A stretch of DNA of 41,368 nt from Chitinophagaceae bacterium (GTDB lineage Bacteria; Bacteroidota; Bacteroidia; Cytophagales; JASGCU01): the NCBI GenBank assembly GCA_030053935.1, contig JASGCU010000011.1, positions 1 through 41,368 on the forward strand, read 5' to 3'. A model generated the notes under the pieces. The model was given only the letters and a program-made list of their open reading frames with translations. It did no database searches and was not told the DNA's origin. This document shows positions 10,232 to 18,895 of this stretch, in pieces. Position numbers and translations under genes: made by a program. Within the stretch, counting starts at the first letter, position 1. Each line of letters opens with the position of its first letter.

Positions 10232-10525
10232 GTATTTATTTAATTTTTAATTTAGTTATAAAATAATATAATTTATATTTGAATATTCTTTAAAATAAAA
10301 ATGAAGAACCAGGAATTAAAAATTAATTGCTACAAATTCACTCTAAAAATATATTTATGTAAGTATGTTTTTTTTTTAAATAAAAACAATTTATTCTAAT
10401 AATTAGAAGTAATTTTTTGTTTTTTATTATAAAAAAACGAAAATAATGAAATAAAAAACTAATTTTGAAAAAAGTTAATAAATAAAGAGTCAATAATTTA
10501 TTTTTGAAATAATACAATTAATACA
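10232..10525. other. Divergent intergenic region, fasciclin/tatA
   Basis: A 294-base A/T-rich stretch that must carry promoters for both directions. TATTTTTG (10499-10506) and TAATTTTG (10460-10467) match TAnnTTTG on the plus strand, but neither has a clear TTG at the right distance. Nothing else is visible. Confidence 0.4.
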
Positions 10526-10738
10526 ATGCAAGGAATATTATTTTTAGGGGGATTGGGAGCTTGGGAGGTGATTTTAATTTTGGGAGTATTTGTATTGCTT
10601 TTTGGTGCAAAAAAAATTCCCGAATTAGCGCGTGGGATAGGAAAAGGGATACGAGAATTTAAAGATGCTTCTCGGGATATAAAAAATGAAATAGAAGAAA
10701 ATATAAAAGAGAAAACCGAAGAAAAACCAAAGGTGTGA
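10526..10738 (+). CDS. tatA: Twin-arginine translocase subunit TatA/TatE
   Basis: A 70-residue protein with the TatA plan: a short N-terminal transmembrane helix ('GAWEVILILGVFVLLFGAKK'), the hinge FGAKKIPELARGIGKGI leading an amphipathic helix, then an acidic/basic tail rich in Glu and Lys. TatA oligomers form the membrane-perturbing element that moves folded proteins with twin-arginine signals. No tatC is in the window, so the receptor is encoded elsewhere. The stop codon overlaps the GTG start of gatA by 4 bases, so the two genes are translationally coupled. Confidence 0.95.
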   Translation: MQGILFLGGLGAWEVILILGVFVLLFGAKKIPELARGIGKGIREFKDASRDIKNEIEENIKEKTEEKPKV

Positions 10739-12162
10739 AAACATTTCATTCTTTTTCAAAGATACAAGATGCTTTAAAAAATAAAACTATCACCTGTAAA
10801 GAAATAGTTCAAAATTATCTTTCTACCATAGAGAAAAAAAAACATTTGAATGCTTTTATAGAAGTATTTGATATAGAATCTTTACAGCAGGCAGAACTTA
10901 TTGACGAAAAGTTATCTCACAATGTAGCGGGAAGATTGGCAGGAATGGTTATAAGTATAAAAGATGTTCTTTGTTATGAAGGTCATAGATTACAGGCAGG
11001 TTCTAAAATATTAGAAGGATTTATTTCTCCCTATACTGCTACAGCGGTACAACGATTATTAGATGAAGATGCTATTATAATAGGAAGAACGAATTGTGAC
11101 GAATTTGCTATGGGTTCTTCTAGTGAAAGTTCTATTTTCGGATCAGTAAAAAATCCTATTCATTCAGAATATGTAGCCGGAGGATCTTCAGGAGGATCAG
11201 CAGTAGCAGTAAAAGCAGATATGTCGCTTGTTGCATTAGGAACAGATACAGGTGGTTCGGTAAGGCAGCCCGCATCTTTTTGTGGAATTATCGGACTAAA
11301 ACCAACTTATTCGAGAGTTTCTAGATATGGATTACTTGCATACGCAAGTTCCTTTGATGTAATAGGTATATTTTCGCATACGATTGAAGACACTGCTTTG
11401 GTATTAGAAATAATTTCGGGTTCAGATGAATATGACGCTACGTGTTCTAAAAAAGAAAGAGAAATGTATACAGATTTATCCCCTATTACTAAAAAACGAA
11501 TTGCTTATATAGAAGAAACTATATATTCTTCTGGCTTAGATAGAGATATTAAAAATCGCACTATGCAAATTATAGATTCTTTAAAAATAAAAGGGTATGA
11601 AGTAGAAAAAGTACATTTTCCCTATTTAGATTATATGTTACCTATTTATTATATTCTTACTACTGCAGAAGCGAGTAGCAATTTGGCAAGATATGATGGA
11701 GTAAAGTATGGATATAGCTTAGAAGAGTATAGTTTGGAGCATTTATATAAAAAAACAAGAAGCAGTGGGTTTGGATACGAGGTACAAAGGAGGATATTAT
11801 TAGGAACATTTGTTTTAAGCAGTAGTTATAATGATACTTACTATATACAAGCATTAAAAGCAAGACGTATAGTAAGAGATGCTACGCGTAAGATATTAGA
11901 AAAATATGACTTTATTATTTTACCTACTACTCCAACTCCTGCATTTAAACAAGGAGAAAGGACAAATAATCCTGTGGAAATGTATTTAGCAGATTTGTTT
12001 ACGGTACAGGCATCCGTTTGCGGTATTCCTGCGATTTCTCTTCCATTAGGAGAGCATCATACTGGATTACCCTTTGGAATACAAATTATGGCAGATATTT
12101 TTAAAGAAAAAGAACTTATATCATTTTCTCAACAGATAATGGAAAATAAATCATCTTTTTGA
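10735..12162 (+). CDS. gatA: Asp-tRNA(Asn)/Glu-tRNA(Gln) amidotransferase subunit A
   Basis: A 475-residue amidase-signature enzyme. 'MVISIKDVLC' (about residue 76) carries the catalytic Lys, and 'VAGGSSGGSAVAV' (about 149-161) with 'GTDTGGSVRQPASFCG' (about 170-185) holds the Ser-cisSer-Lys site. GatA hydrolyses glutamine and passes ammonia to GatB for transamidation of mischarged Glu-tRNA(Gln) or Asp-tRNA(Asn). Length and motifs fit GatA better than a generic amidase. gatB and gatC are not adjacent. The GTG start (GTGAAA) overlaps the tatA stop as GTGTGA. Confidence 0.93.
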   Translation: MKTFHSFSKIQDALKNKTITCKEIVQNYLSTIEKKKHLNAFIEVFDIESLQQAELIDEKLSHNVAGRLAGMVISIKDVLCYEGHRLQAGSKILEGFISPYTATAVQRLLDEDAIIIGRTNCDEFAMGSSSESSIFGSVKNPIHSEYVAGGSSGGSAVAVKADMSLVALGTDTGGSVRQPASFCGIIGLKPTYSRVSRYGLLAYASSFDVIGIFSHTIEDTALVLEIISGSDEYDATCSKKEREMYTDLSPITKKRIAYIEETIYSSGLDRDIKNRTMQIIDSLKIKGYEVEKVHFPYLDYMLPIYYILTTAEASSNLARYDGVKYGYSLEEYSLEHLYKKTRSSGFGYEVQRRILLGTFVLSSSYNDTYYIQALKARRIVRDATRKILEKYDFIILPTTPTPAFKQGERTNNPVEMYLADLFTVQASVCGIPAISLPLGEHHTGLPFGIQIMADIFKEKELISFSQQIMENKSSF

Positions 12163-12525
12163 TAAAAAATTGTAAAAATAAAAAAAATGGATTATTCTAT
12201 ACAAGAATTACTATTATTTTTTAGAAAAAAACAACATATTTCAAAATAATATAATTTTATGTTTTTTATCAATACAGATGATCCTCTCATATATATAAAG
12301 ATTTTTTAGAAAAATATTGAATTTTATAACTATTGGTAATCAAGTAGTTACAAAATTATAAAATAAACGTATCAAAAGTAACTTTTCTGATTCGGCTCAA
12401 AGTAATCTAGAAAAAAATGAGCATTACGAAATCAGAATATCACAGAAATTACTTTATCATATAAAAATTTATACCTACAATTTTTTTATTTTTATTTACA
12501 TTATTAATTAAAACCCTTAAACACG
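12163..12525. other. Intergenic region after gatA
   Basis: A 363-base gap with no coding frame. Positions 12325-12386 carry a degenerate intergenic repeat shared with 34379-34433 and, inverted, with 5073-5136. Just downstream, TTCTGATT (about 12383-12390) can pair with AATCAGAA (about 12429-12436), with GCTCA/TGAGC inside, giving an interrupted hairpin. Confidence 0.5.
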
Positions 12526-12747
12526 ATGTATTGGACACTAGAACTGGCTTCTCATTTAGAAGATGCCCCATGGCCAGCAACAAAAGAAGAACTCATAGAC
12601 TATGCTACTCGAAGTGGAATCCCATCTGAGGTAGTAGAAAATTTACAAGAATTAGACGATGATGGGATAGTATATGATAGTATAGAAGATATATGGCAGG
12701 ACTATCCTTTTAAAGATGATTTTCTTTTCAATGAAGAAGAGTATTAA
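12526..12747 (+). CDS. DUF2795 domain-containing protein
   Basis: A 73-residue, very acidic protein. 'EDAPWPATKEELIDYATRSG' is the DUF2795 core (helical, with WPATKEEL), followed by 'PSEVVENLQELDDDGIVYDS' and an acidic tail 'WQDYPFKDDFLFNEEEY'. Short DUF2795 proteins of this kind are very common in Bacteroidota; function is unknown. It lies 47 bases upstream of ilvC on the same strand, but nothing in the sequence links it to branched-chain synthesis. Start ATG is the only one giving the conserved MYWTLELASHLEDAPWP opening. Confidence 0.9.
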   Translation: MYWTLELASHLEDAPWPATKEELIDYATRSGIPSEVVENLQELDDDGIVYDSIEDIWQDYPFKDDFLFNEEEY

Positions 12748-12794
12748 CTTTTAACCAACCAATTATTATTAACAGTACAAAAAGGTACATATAC

Positions 12795-13838
12795 ATGGCA
12801 AAAATAAATTTTGGTGGTGTTGAGGAAGAGGTAGTAACGAGAGAAGAATTTTCTTTACAAAAAGCTAAGCAAACTTTGGAAAAAGAAGTTCTTGCAGTTA
12901 TTGGATATGGAGTTCAAGGACCGGGTCAGAGTTTAAACCTCAAAGATAATGGCTTTCAGGTTATAGTAGGTCAGAGAAAAAATACGAATAGTTGGAACAA
13001 AGCTCTCAAAGACGGATGGATAGAAGGAAAAAATCTTTTTGATATAGAAGAAGCATGCGCAAAAGGAACTGTTTTACAATTTCTTTTATCTGATGCGGGA
13101 CAAATTGCTTTATGGCCTGTGGTAAAAAAGCATCTCACAAAAGGAAAAACATTATATTTTTCTCATGGTTTTGGCATTACTTATAGTCAACAAACGGGAA
13201 TAGTTCCTCCTCCGGATATAGATGTTATTTTAGTAGCTCCCAAAGGTTCAGGTACCAGTTTAAGGAGATTATTTTTAGAAGGAATGGGATTAAATAGTAG
13301 TTTTGCTGTGCATCAAAATGCTAGTGGGAGAGCGAGAGAAAAAGCAATTGCGATGGGAATAGCAGTAGGTTCGGGTTATCTTTTTGAAACTACTTTTTTA
13401 AAGGAAGTTACTTCAGATTTAACGGGGGAACGTGGTACTTTAATGGGAGCACTTGCAGGTATTTTAGAAGCACAGTATAATCTTTTGAGAAAAAAAGGGC
13501 ATTCTCCATCCGAAGCATTTAATGAAACAGTAGAAGAATTAACTGAATCTTTAATAAAATTAGTAGCTGAAAACGGAATGGATTGGATGTATGCAAATTG
13601 CTCTACTACTGCACAAAGAGGAGCCTTAGATTGGAAAGGAAAATTTAGGGATGCTGTTACTCCTGTTTTTGAACAACTCTATGAGAGTGTTGTAACGGGA
13701 AACGAAGCAAAAATTACCATAGAAGCAAATAGAAAAGCTGATTATAGAGTAAAATTACAGGAAGAATTAGATGCCATTAAAAATTCTGAGATGTGGCAAA
13801 CGGGATCACAAGTAAGAAAACTTCGTCCCAAAAAATAA
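12795..13838 (+). CDS. ilvC: Ketol-acid reductoisomerase
   Basis: A 347-residue enzyme of the compact Bacteroidota type. The Rossmann site is 'VIGYGVQGPGQSLNL' (about residues 35-49) with 'IVGQRKNTNSW' behind it, where the charged and Ser residues select NADPH. Mg-binding and catalytic acids are in 'TSDLTGERGTLMGALAG' (about 211-227) and 'NETVEEL' (about 247-253). It converts acetolactate or acetohydroxybutyrate to dihydroxy acids for valine, leucine and isoleucine. Unusually for a pathway gene, no ilvB, ilvN, ilvD or leu genes are next to it in this window. It is followed by an unrelated hydrolase 78 bases downstream. Confidence 0.97.
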   Translation: MAKINFGGVEEEVVTREEFSLQKAKQTLEKEVLAVIGYGVQGPGQSLNLKDNGFQVIVGQRKNTNSWNKALKDGWIEGKNLFDIEEACAKGTVLQFLLSDAGQIALWPVVKKHLTKGKTLYFSHGFGITYSQQTGIVPPPDIDVILVAPKGSGTSLRRLFLEGMGLNSSFAVHQNASGRAREKAIAMGIAVGSGYLFETTFLKEVTSDLTGERGTLMGALAGILEAQYNLLRKKGHSPSEAFNETVEELTESLIKLVAENGMDWMYANCSTTAQRGALDWKGKFRDAVTPVFEQLYESVVTGNEAKITIEANRKADYRVKLQEELDAIKNSEMWQTGSQVRKLRPKK

Positions 13839-13916
13839 TTATGTATTCATTATATTTATTTATTATATAAATTTTTATTCATTATATAAATTCAATTTTA
13901 CAAATCAAATATAACT

Positions 13917-15260
13917 ATGTTACAAAAAACAAATAGTACCAATATTTTTATAATAGGTATTGGATGTATACTGTTTTTAGGATTAAGTAATTTTGGACCT
14001 ACCCCATCTGCTTCGGATAAGTTAAAAGAAAAAACGTATTCCATTGCTCAGGGGATAGAATCTAAGGTTATTGATTGGAGGCATGATATCCATCAAAATC
14101 CAGAACTCAGTAATAGGGAGTTTAGAACTCAGGAGAAAATAGAAAAACACCTCAAAAGTTTAGGATTAGAAGTATCTCGTTCTGCGAAAACTGGTGTTGT
14201 AGGTTTATTAAAAGGTGGGAAGCCTGGTCCAGTAGTAGCTCTACGAGCAGATATGGATGCTCTTCCTGTATTAGAACGTGTTCCTCTTCCATGGGCTTCT
14301 CAAGTAAAAGGAGAATACAATGGACAAGAAGTTCCTGTTATGCATGCATGTGGACATGATACTCACGTTTCGATTTTAATGGGAGTAGCAGAAATACTTT
14401 CTCAAATAAAAGGTGATCTCAAAGGGAGCGTTAAATTTATATTTCAACCTGCTGAAGAAGGTGCTCCAAACGGAGAAGAAGGCGGTGCAGAACTTATGGT
14501 AAAAGAAGGAGTATTGGAAAACCCAAAAGTAGATGTTATTTTTGGACTTCATATAAATTCTCAAACAGAAGTAGGTAGCATTCGATGTAAAACAAAAGGA
14601 ATAATGGCGGCTGTTAATTCTTTTTCTATCAAAATAAAAGGAAGACAAGCCCACGGTTCACAGCCGTGGAGTTCCGTAGATCCAGTAGTTACAGCAGCTC
14701 AAATTATCAATAATTCTCAAACGATTGTAAGTAGAAATATGCCACTTGTAAAAGCGGCGGCTGTTCTTACTTTTGGTAGTATTCATGGTGGGGTGAGAAG
14801 TAATATTATCCCCGAAGAAGTTACCCTTGTTGGAACTATTAGGACTTTGGATCAAGGAATGAAAGAAACTTTATTACAGAGATTGAACGTTCTAGTAACT
14901 AATACAGCAGAAGCTATGGGAGCTACAGCAGAAATAACTATAGATAAAGGTTACCCCATTACTTATAATCACGTAGGGTTAACGGAAAAGATGATGGCAT
15001 CATTAGAAGCTGCTGCAGGGAAAGAAAATGTAATGGGTATGGACGCAAGTACTGGTGCCGAAGATTTTTCATACTTTCAAGAAAAAGTTCCTGGTATGTT
15101 TTTCTTTTTAGGAGGCATGCCAAAAGGTACTGATCCTAAAACAGTAAGTTCTCACCATACGCCCGATTTTTATGTAGATGATAGCGGTATGCTATTAGGT
15201 ATGAAGGCGTTCTGTTCTTTGGTATTGGATTATATGGAAAAACCTATGATCTCAAAATAA
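13917..15260 (+). CDS. Exported M20-family amidohydrolase/peptidase
   Basis: A 447-residue M20D-type metallohydrolase with an N-terminal hydrophobic signal sequence (about residues 9-25). Metal and catalytic residues are readable in 'LRADMDALPV' (Asp), 'MHACGHDTHVSIL' (Cys/His/Asp), 'QPAEEGAPNGEEGGAELM' (Glu pair) and 'STGAEDFSYF' near the C-terminus. The dimerisation domain lies between (about 215-330). Relatives hydrolyse N-acyl amino acids, IAA conjugates or hippurate; substrate here cannot be told. Export suggests it deacylates amino acids or peptides in the periplasm. A strong terminator follows. Confidence 0.93.
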   Translation: MLQKTNSTNIFIIGIGCILFLGLSNFGPTPSASDKLKEKTYSIAQGIESKVIDWRHDIHQNPELSNREFRTQEKIEKHLKSLGLEVSRSAKTGVVGLLKGGKPGPVVALRADMDALPVLERVPLPWASQVKGEYNGQEVPVMHACGHDTHVSILMGVAEILSQIKGDLKGSVKFIFQPAEEGAPNGEEGGAELMVKEGVLENPKVDVIFGLHINSQTEVGSIRCKTKGIMAAVNSFSIKIKGRQAHGSQPWSSVDPVVTAAQIINNSQTIVSRNMPLVKAAAVLTFGSIHGGVRSNIIPEEVTLVGTIRTLDQGMKETLLQRLNVLVTNTAEAMGATAEITIDKGYPITYNHVGLTEKMMASLEAAAGKENVMGMDASTGAEDFSYFQEKVPGMFFFLGGMPKGTDPKTVSSHHTPDFYVDDSGMLLGMKAFCSLVLDYMEKPMISK

Positions 15261-15300
15261 ATTACTTGTAACTATTTAGATAAAGAAGTTACCATTGTTA

Positions 15301-15357
15301 ATAGCACACTAATTGAACTGATTAGCACCAGTTCAATTAGTGTGCTATTTTCTTTTT
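15301..15357 (+). terminator. Very strong intrinsic terminator after the M20 gene
   Basis: A perfect 20-bp inverted repeat, 15301-15320 (ATAGCACACTAATTGAACTG) with 15329-15348, 8-base loop, followed by TTTCTTTTTT. It separates the plus-strand M20 gene from the convergent minus-strand genes and could also act on the minus strand, although the T run there is poor. Confidence 0.85.
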
Positions 15358-15426
15358 TAAGTATCAATTTAACATACTGATAAAACTGATTGTACTTATT
15401 ATTTTTATTGGTGAAAAGCTATAGGG

Positions 15427-15681
15427 TTATTGAATAATATCTAAATAGAATTCTTGGTTTTTTTTTGATAGTAGTTTGAATTCTATTTCTATATTCTTTA
15501 TTATTTCTAATAAGGCATTTATTTTACCGTCTACGGGGAAATATTTATTTATTATGATTACCTTGTGTTCTTTTACAATACAGTATCCTGATTGAAAATT
15601 TCCTTTTTCATATCTTAGGGAGAATTCGGATTCGCTGAGTATGTCTTCTAGTGTAGAAAGTGTTTTTTTAGAATATTTCAT
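15427..15681 (-). CDS. Conserved small Bacteroidota protein of unknown function
   Basis: An 84-residue soluble protein. Its opening 'MKYSKKTLSTLEDILSESEF', then 'LRYEKGNFQSGYCIVKEHKV' and 'IIINKYFPVDGKINALLEII' match a small family I recall across Bacteroidota with the same Y-E-K-G-N-F-x-S/T-G core; no function is known to me. An upstream in-frame ATG exists (15729), but the extra 16 residues would be encoded by the 3' end of tmRNA, so the internal ATG at 15681 is chosen. It begins 18 bases after the tmRNA end and may share its transcript. Confidence 0.8.
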   Translation of the reverse strand: MKYSKKTLSTLEDILSESEFSLRYEKGNFQSGYCIVKEHKVIIINKYFPVDGKINALLEIIKNIEIEFKLLSKKNQEFYLDIIQ

Positions 15682-15698
15682 TACATATAATAAATAAG

Positions 15699-16095
15699 TG
15701 GAGTCGGGCGGATTCGAACCGCCGTCCAAATAAGGTAAAGTATGGATTGCCTACATGTTTAGTTATTTATTTGTTTAATCAATAAACTTGTAAATAACAA
15801 CTTATTTATTGACGATTTACGTAAGATTTCGCATCGTTGAAGTAACCACAAGGAAGCTATTTTTACCTGTATGACACCTCTAACCAACGTCGGTAAAAAA
15901 GAACGTTGAGAGATGTGGCAAGAAACCCTACTACGAGTTTTACTTTTTCAGCAGTATTACTTTTTAGGTAATATTAAGCAGCCATGGCGTAGTTATTTTC
16001 GCCAATTACTATTGTGAACGAATTTATCACGGATGTACATTCCTCACCCGACATGCCAATACATCATTACTCTACTGTCAAAACCTGTCGACCCC
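15699..16095 (-). ncRNA. ssrA: Transfer-messenger RNA (tmRNA)
   Basis: About 397 nt. The 5' end GGGGTCG pairs with CGACTCC near the 3' end as a 7-bp acceptor stem with a G-U at pair 3, the alanyl-tRNA synthetase identity element; the discriminator base is A (15699). The T arm is GGCGG-TTCGAAT-CCGCC. The next genomic bases are CTT, so CCA is not encoded and must be added. The reading frame at 15974-16003 encodes tag GENNYAMAA, then TAA. It frees ribosomes stalled on broken mRNAs and marks the product for proteolysis. The 5' end lies only 5 nt beyond the transketolase stop, so its promoter lies inside that gene or it is processed from the longer transcript. Confidence 0.97.
15974..16003 (-). 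other. tmRNA proteolysis-tag reading frame
   Basis: Codons GGC GAA AAT AAC TAC GCC ATG GCT GCT TAA give GENNYAMAA. The GENNY body agrees with Bacteroidota tags as I recall them; the last four residues are AMAA where ALAA is commoner. GGC is taken as the resume codon by comparison with related tags. Confidence 0.88.
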
Positions 16096-16100
16096 ATGTT

Positions 16101-16949
16101 TTAAAAATCTCCCAAAGTTTCAGGAATTTGTGCTAATGCTTTTTGGAGTTCTTCATTATTTGGGGCTACCCCGTGCCATTTATGGCTTCCCATCATATAA
16201 TCTACTCCATATCCCATTTCTGTTTTCATTAAATTTATCAGGGGGATACCCTTTCCTAAAAGATTTTTTGCTTTTTTTAATTCTTCTACTATATTTTCTA
16301 TATTATTGCCGTGTGTTTCTATTACTTTCCAACCGAATGCTTCATATTTTGCTCGCAGATTTCCTAAACTGTTTATGGTATCTACGGGACCATCTATTTG
16401 TTGTCCATTACAGTCTATTGTAGCGATAACATTATCTATTTTATTATGGGCGGCATAAAGAACTGCTTCCCAAATTTGTCCTTCTTGTTGTTCTCCATCT
16501 CCCATAAGTACATATACTATACTGGTATCTTTGTTGAGTTTTTTAGTTTGTGCTGCTCCTATGGCTACAGATAATCCTTGCCCCAAAGAGCCACTTGCTA
16601 TACGAATACCAGGGAGGTGTTCTTCTGGTGTTGGGTGTCCTTGTAATCTACTATTTATATGTCTAAAGGTATGTAATTCTGATATATCAAAATGTCCACT
16701 TCTTGCTAAAACGCTATACCAAACAGGAGATATATGTCCATTGGATAGAAAAAATAAATCTTCTCCTTCCCCATTCATATCAAAAGGGATATGATAATTC
16801 ATAATATGAAAATATAATGCTACCATAAAATCTGTACATCCTAAAGAACCGCCAGGATGTCCTGACTGTGCTTTATGCACCATTCTTACTATATCTCTTC
16901 TCACCTGTGAGGATATTTTTTGTAGTTCGTTTATATTGTTTGTTTTCAT
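16101..16949 (-). CDS. Transketolase, N-terminal (TPP-binding) subunit
   Basis: A 282-residue half-transketolase. 'KAQSGHPGGSLGCTDFMVAL' and 'SNGHISPVWYSVLARSG' form the substrate/TPP channel, and 'MGDGEQQEGQIWEAVLYAA' is the GDG...(26-28)...N thiamine-diphosphate motif, closing with 'IDCNGQQIDGPVD'. It ends at 'WHGVAPNNEELQKALAQI', the usual end of the split N-terminal chain. The partner subunit (pyrimidine-binding plus C-terminal domains) is not next to it, although the two halves are usually adjacent. In-frame ATGs also lie at 16964 and 16988; I prefer the start giving MKTNNINELQKISSQVRRDI, which matches family N-termini. The pentose-phosphate exchange of C2 units is its role. The stop is 5 nt from tmRNA. 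Confidence 0.9.
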   Translation of the reverse strand: MKTNNINELQKISSQVRRDIVRMVHKAQSGHPGGSLGCTDFMVALYFHIMNYHIPFDMNGEGEDLFFLSNGHISPVWYSVLARSGHFDISELHTFRHINSRLQGHPTPEEHLPGIRIASGSLGQGLSVAIGAAQTKKLNKDTSIVYVLMGDGEQQEGQIWEAVLYAAHNKIDNVIATIDCNGQQIDGPVDTINSLGNLRAKYEAFGWKVIETHGNNIENIVEELKKAKNLLGKGIPLINLMKTEMGYGVDYMMGSHKWHGVAPNNEELQKALAQIPETLGDF

Positions 16950-17089
16950 TGTGGTTATTTCCATTATGTATTTGTGAACAAGTAGCAAAATAATACTTTT
17001 TTATTATTTACTACATATTTTGTAATTTACTCTAAAAAATGTTTAAAAATATGTTTTATTTTGAGATATGAGATAGAATATTTTTTTTG

Positions 17090-18895
17090 TTATGATTTTG
17101 TAATAGGTACGGGTGCGATTGTGAGCGATGGCTTCTTCCCAAAACGGCCTTTTTCATTTTTTACTTCTAGATTCAAAACGCCTCTAGGGCAAACAGAGGA
17201 GCATACACCACATCCTACGCAAGAAGATCTTATTATATTTTGTCCTCTTTGGGCATACCATCTCACGTCTATTCCCATTTCACAATAAGTAGAGCAATTT
17301 CCACAACTGATACATTGCCCCCCGTTAGTAGTAATACGGAATCGGCTCTTAAATCTTTGTACTATTCCTAAATATGCTGCTAGAGGGCATCCAAATCTAC
17401 ACCATACTCTATTTCCCATAAGTGGGTAGAATCCTGTTCCTACAACTCCCGCAAAACCAGCACCTATAAATGCTCCATATACTTCTCTTATTTTGTAACT
17501 ATCCACAAAGAAAAACCATGAGTCACCCGAAAAATACGTATAGACAACGGAGGCGGTCATTACTACAGCAAATACTAAAACACTATGAATCAGGATTCTT
17601 TCTATTTTCCATGCACCTAATGATTTATTAGATAATTGACGATAAGGGTCGCCTAAGGTCTCTGCTAGTCCTCCGCATCCACAAACCCACGAACAGTACC
17701 ATCTTTTTCCAAAAAAATATACTAAAACCGGAACTCCTATAACAATAAGTATTATTCCCCAAAAGAGCATAAATAATCCTAAATTTCCACTTTCTAAAAG
17801 ATGATCTATACGGTATTCAAAAAAGAAACTGTAATCAAGGGGCCATATATTTTTGAAATCAATAGATGGTTTATTGAGTCGGGTTAATATTTCAGGGATA
17901 AGGAAAGCAAAACATGTTTGAAAAAATATAACAGAAGCCGTTCTGAGTATTTGATAATTACTATGTCTATAACGTATAAACATTCTCACACCCATTACTA
18001 AAATACAAAGTGTATAAATGAATCCGTAGAGAAAAAAATTACTTGCGGGCTGTTGTTTGAGAAAAAAGCTTATAGGATCTACCATTACAACCCATTGGGT
18101 CATATATTCAGGGAAAAAATAAAGCAGTACATAAAAAACAATGAGAAATGTCCCTGTAAAAATACCTAACCATCCCTTATTTTTCATAGCATTACGAAAA
18201 ATATTTTTATTTCGTATTCCTGGTACTTCTATCTTATATATTGGAAGTATATATAAAAATGCCCCTATTAATGGCAGTATAAAACAGAGGAATAAAAATA
18301 CATTTGGATATGTCTTTACAGGGCTGAGGGTAGCGGCTTTAGTAATTTGAAAATACAACCCTTTCGCTTTGTAACTATCAATACCTTTTTCGGATATTAT
18401 AGCATATTTTTTTATATCATCTGTTACTTTAGAAAGATTATTTGTTAGATCTTCGGGTGAATTAAAAGTTTTTGCATCCAGCCAACTCGCATAAGATTTA
18501 AATGTGCTTTTTTTGAAGTCCGAAAGAGAATTTGTTTCTTGTAATACAGAATCTATCATATTTATTCTAAAAACAGAGGGAAAGGTTTCTATCCTTTTTA
18601 CCACATTATCTATTTCTTTTGGAGATATGCCATAGACATCGGTTTGTTTTTTATTTATAATATCTATTATATTTTTTATATCAGAAACAAATTCAAAATT
18701 TGTAGCGTAGGTATTGTTAAAAATACTCGGTTTTTTTTCTGTAATAATAGAAATATGCTCTTGATTGGTAATGTATTGTTGTAATGTTGCGGAGGTTATG
18801 GTATAATCTGCAAGAAAAAATGAAATAAGAAATGAGAAAAAACCTACCACAAAAATAACGAGACCAAGGGTTTGAATTTTTTTATATGTATTCAT
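17090..18895 (-). CDS. Membrane polyferredoxin (NapH/NosR/CcoG-like 4Fe-4S protein)
   Basis: A 601-residue protein. A first helix (about 10-30) is followed by a roughly 160-residue extracytoplasmic domain, then about five more helices. Cysteine motifs: 'WYCSWVCGCGG' (about 394), 'VWCRFGCPLAAYLG' (about 503) typical of NapH/NosR polytopic proteins, and two 4Fe-4S ferredoxin motifs 'CISCGNCSTYCEMG' and 'CVGCGVCSSVCPRG' near the C-terminus. Such proteins pass electrons between quinol or cytoplasmic donors and periplasmic reductases, or help assemble oxidases. No nap, nos, or cco gene is nearby, so the partner is unknown. The extracytoplasmic domain has no feature I recognise. Confidence 0.88.
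   Translation of the reverse strand: MNTYKKIQTLGLVIFVVGFFSFLISFFLADYTITSATLQQYITNQEHISIITEKKPSIFNNTYATNFEFVSDIKNIIDIINKKQTDVYGISPKEIDNVVKRIETFPSVFRINMIDSVLQETNSLSDFKKSTFKSYASWLDAKTFNSPEDLTNNLSKVTDDIKKYAIISEKGIDSYKAKGLYFQITKAATLSPVKTYPNVFLFLCFILPLIGAFLYILPIYKIEVPGIRNKNIFRNAMKNKGWLGIFTGTFLIVFYVLLYFFPEYMTQWVVMVDPISFFLKQQPASNFFLYGFIYTLCILVMGVRMFIRYRHSNYQILRTASVIFFQTCFAFLIPEILTRLNKPSIDFKNIWPLDYSFFFEYRIDHLLESGNLGLFMLFWGIILIVIGVPVLVYFFGKRWYCSWVCGCGGLAETLGDPYRQLSNKSLGAWKIERILIHSVLVFAVVMTASVVYTYFSGDSWFFFVDSYKIREVYGAFIGAGFAGVVGTGFYPLMGNRVWCRFGCPLAAYLGIVQRFKSRFRITTNGGQCISCGNCSTYCEMGIDVRWYAQRGQNIIRSSCVGCGVCSSVCPRGVLNLEVKNEKGRFGKKPSLTIAPVPITKS

Noticed and set aside
15682-15729. N-terminal extension of the small protein at 15427-15681
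   Set aside because: The extra residues would be read from the 3' end of tmRNA (acceptor and T arm), so the similarity to coding sequence is accidental.
15699-16095. A tRNA gene on the minus strand
   Set aside because: The T arm and acceptor belong to tmRNA; there is no anticodon arm, and the long insert encodes the tag.
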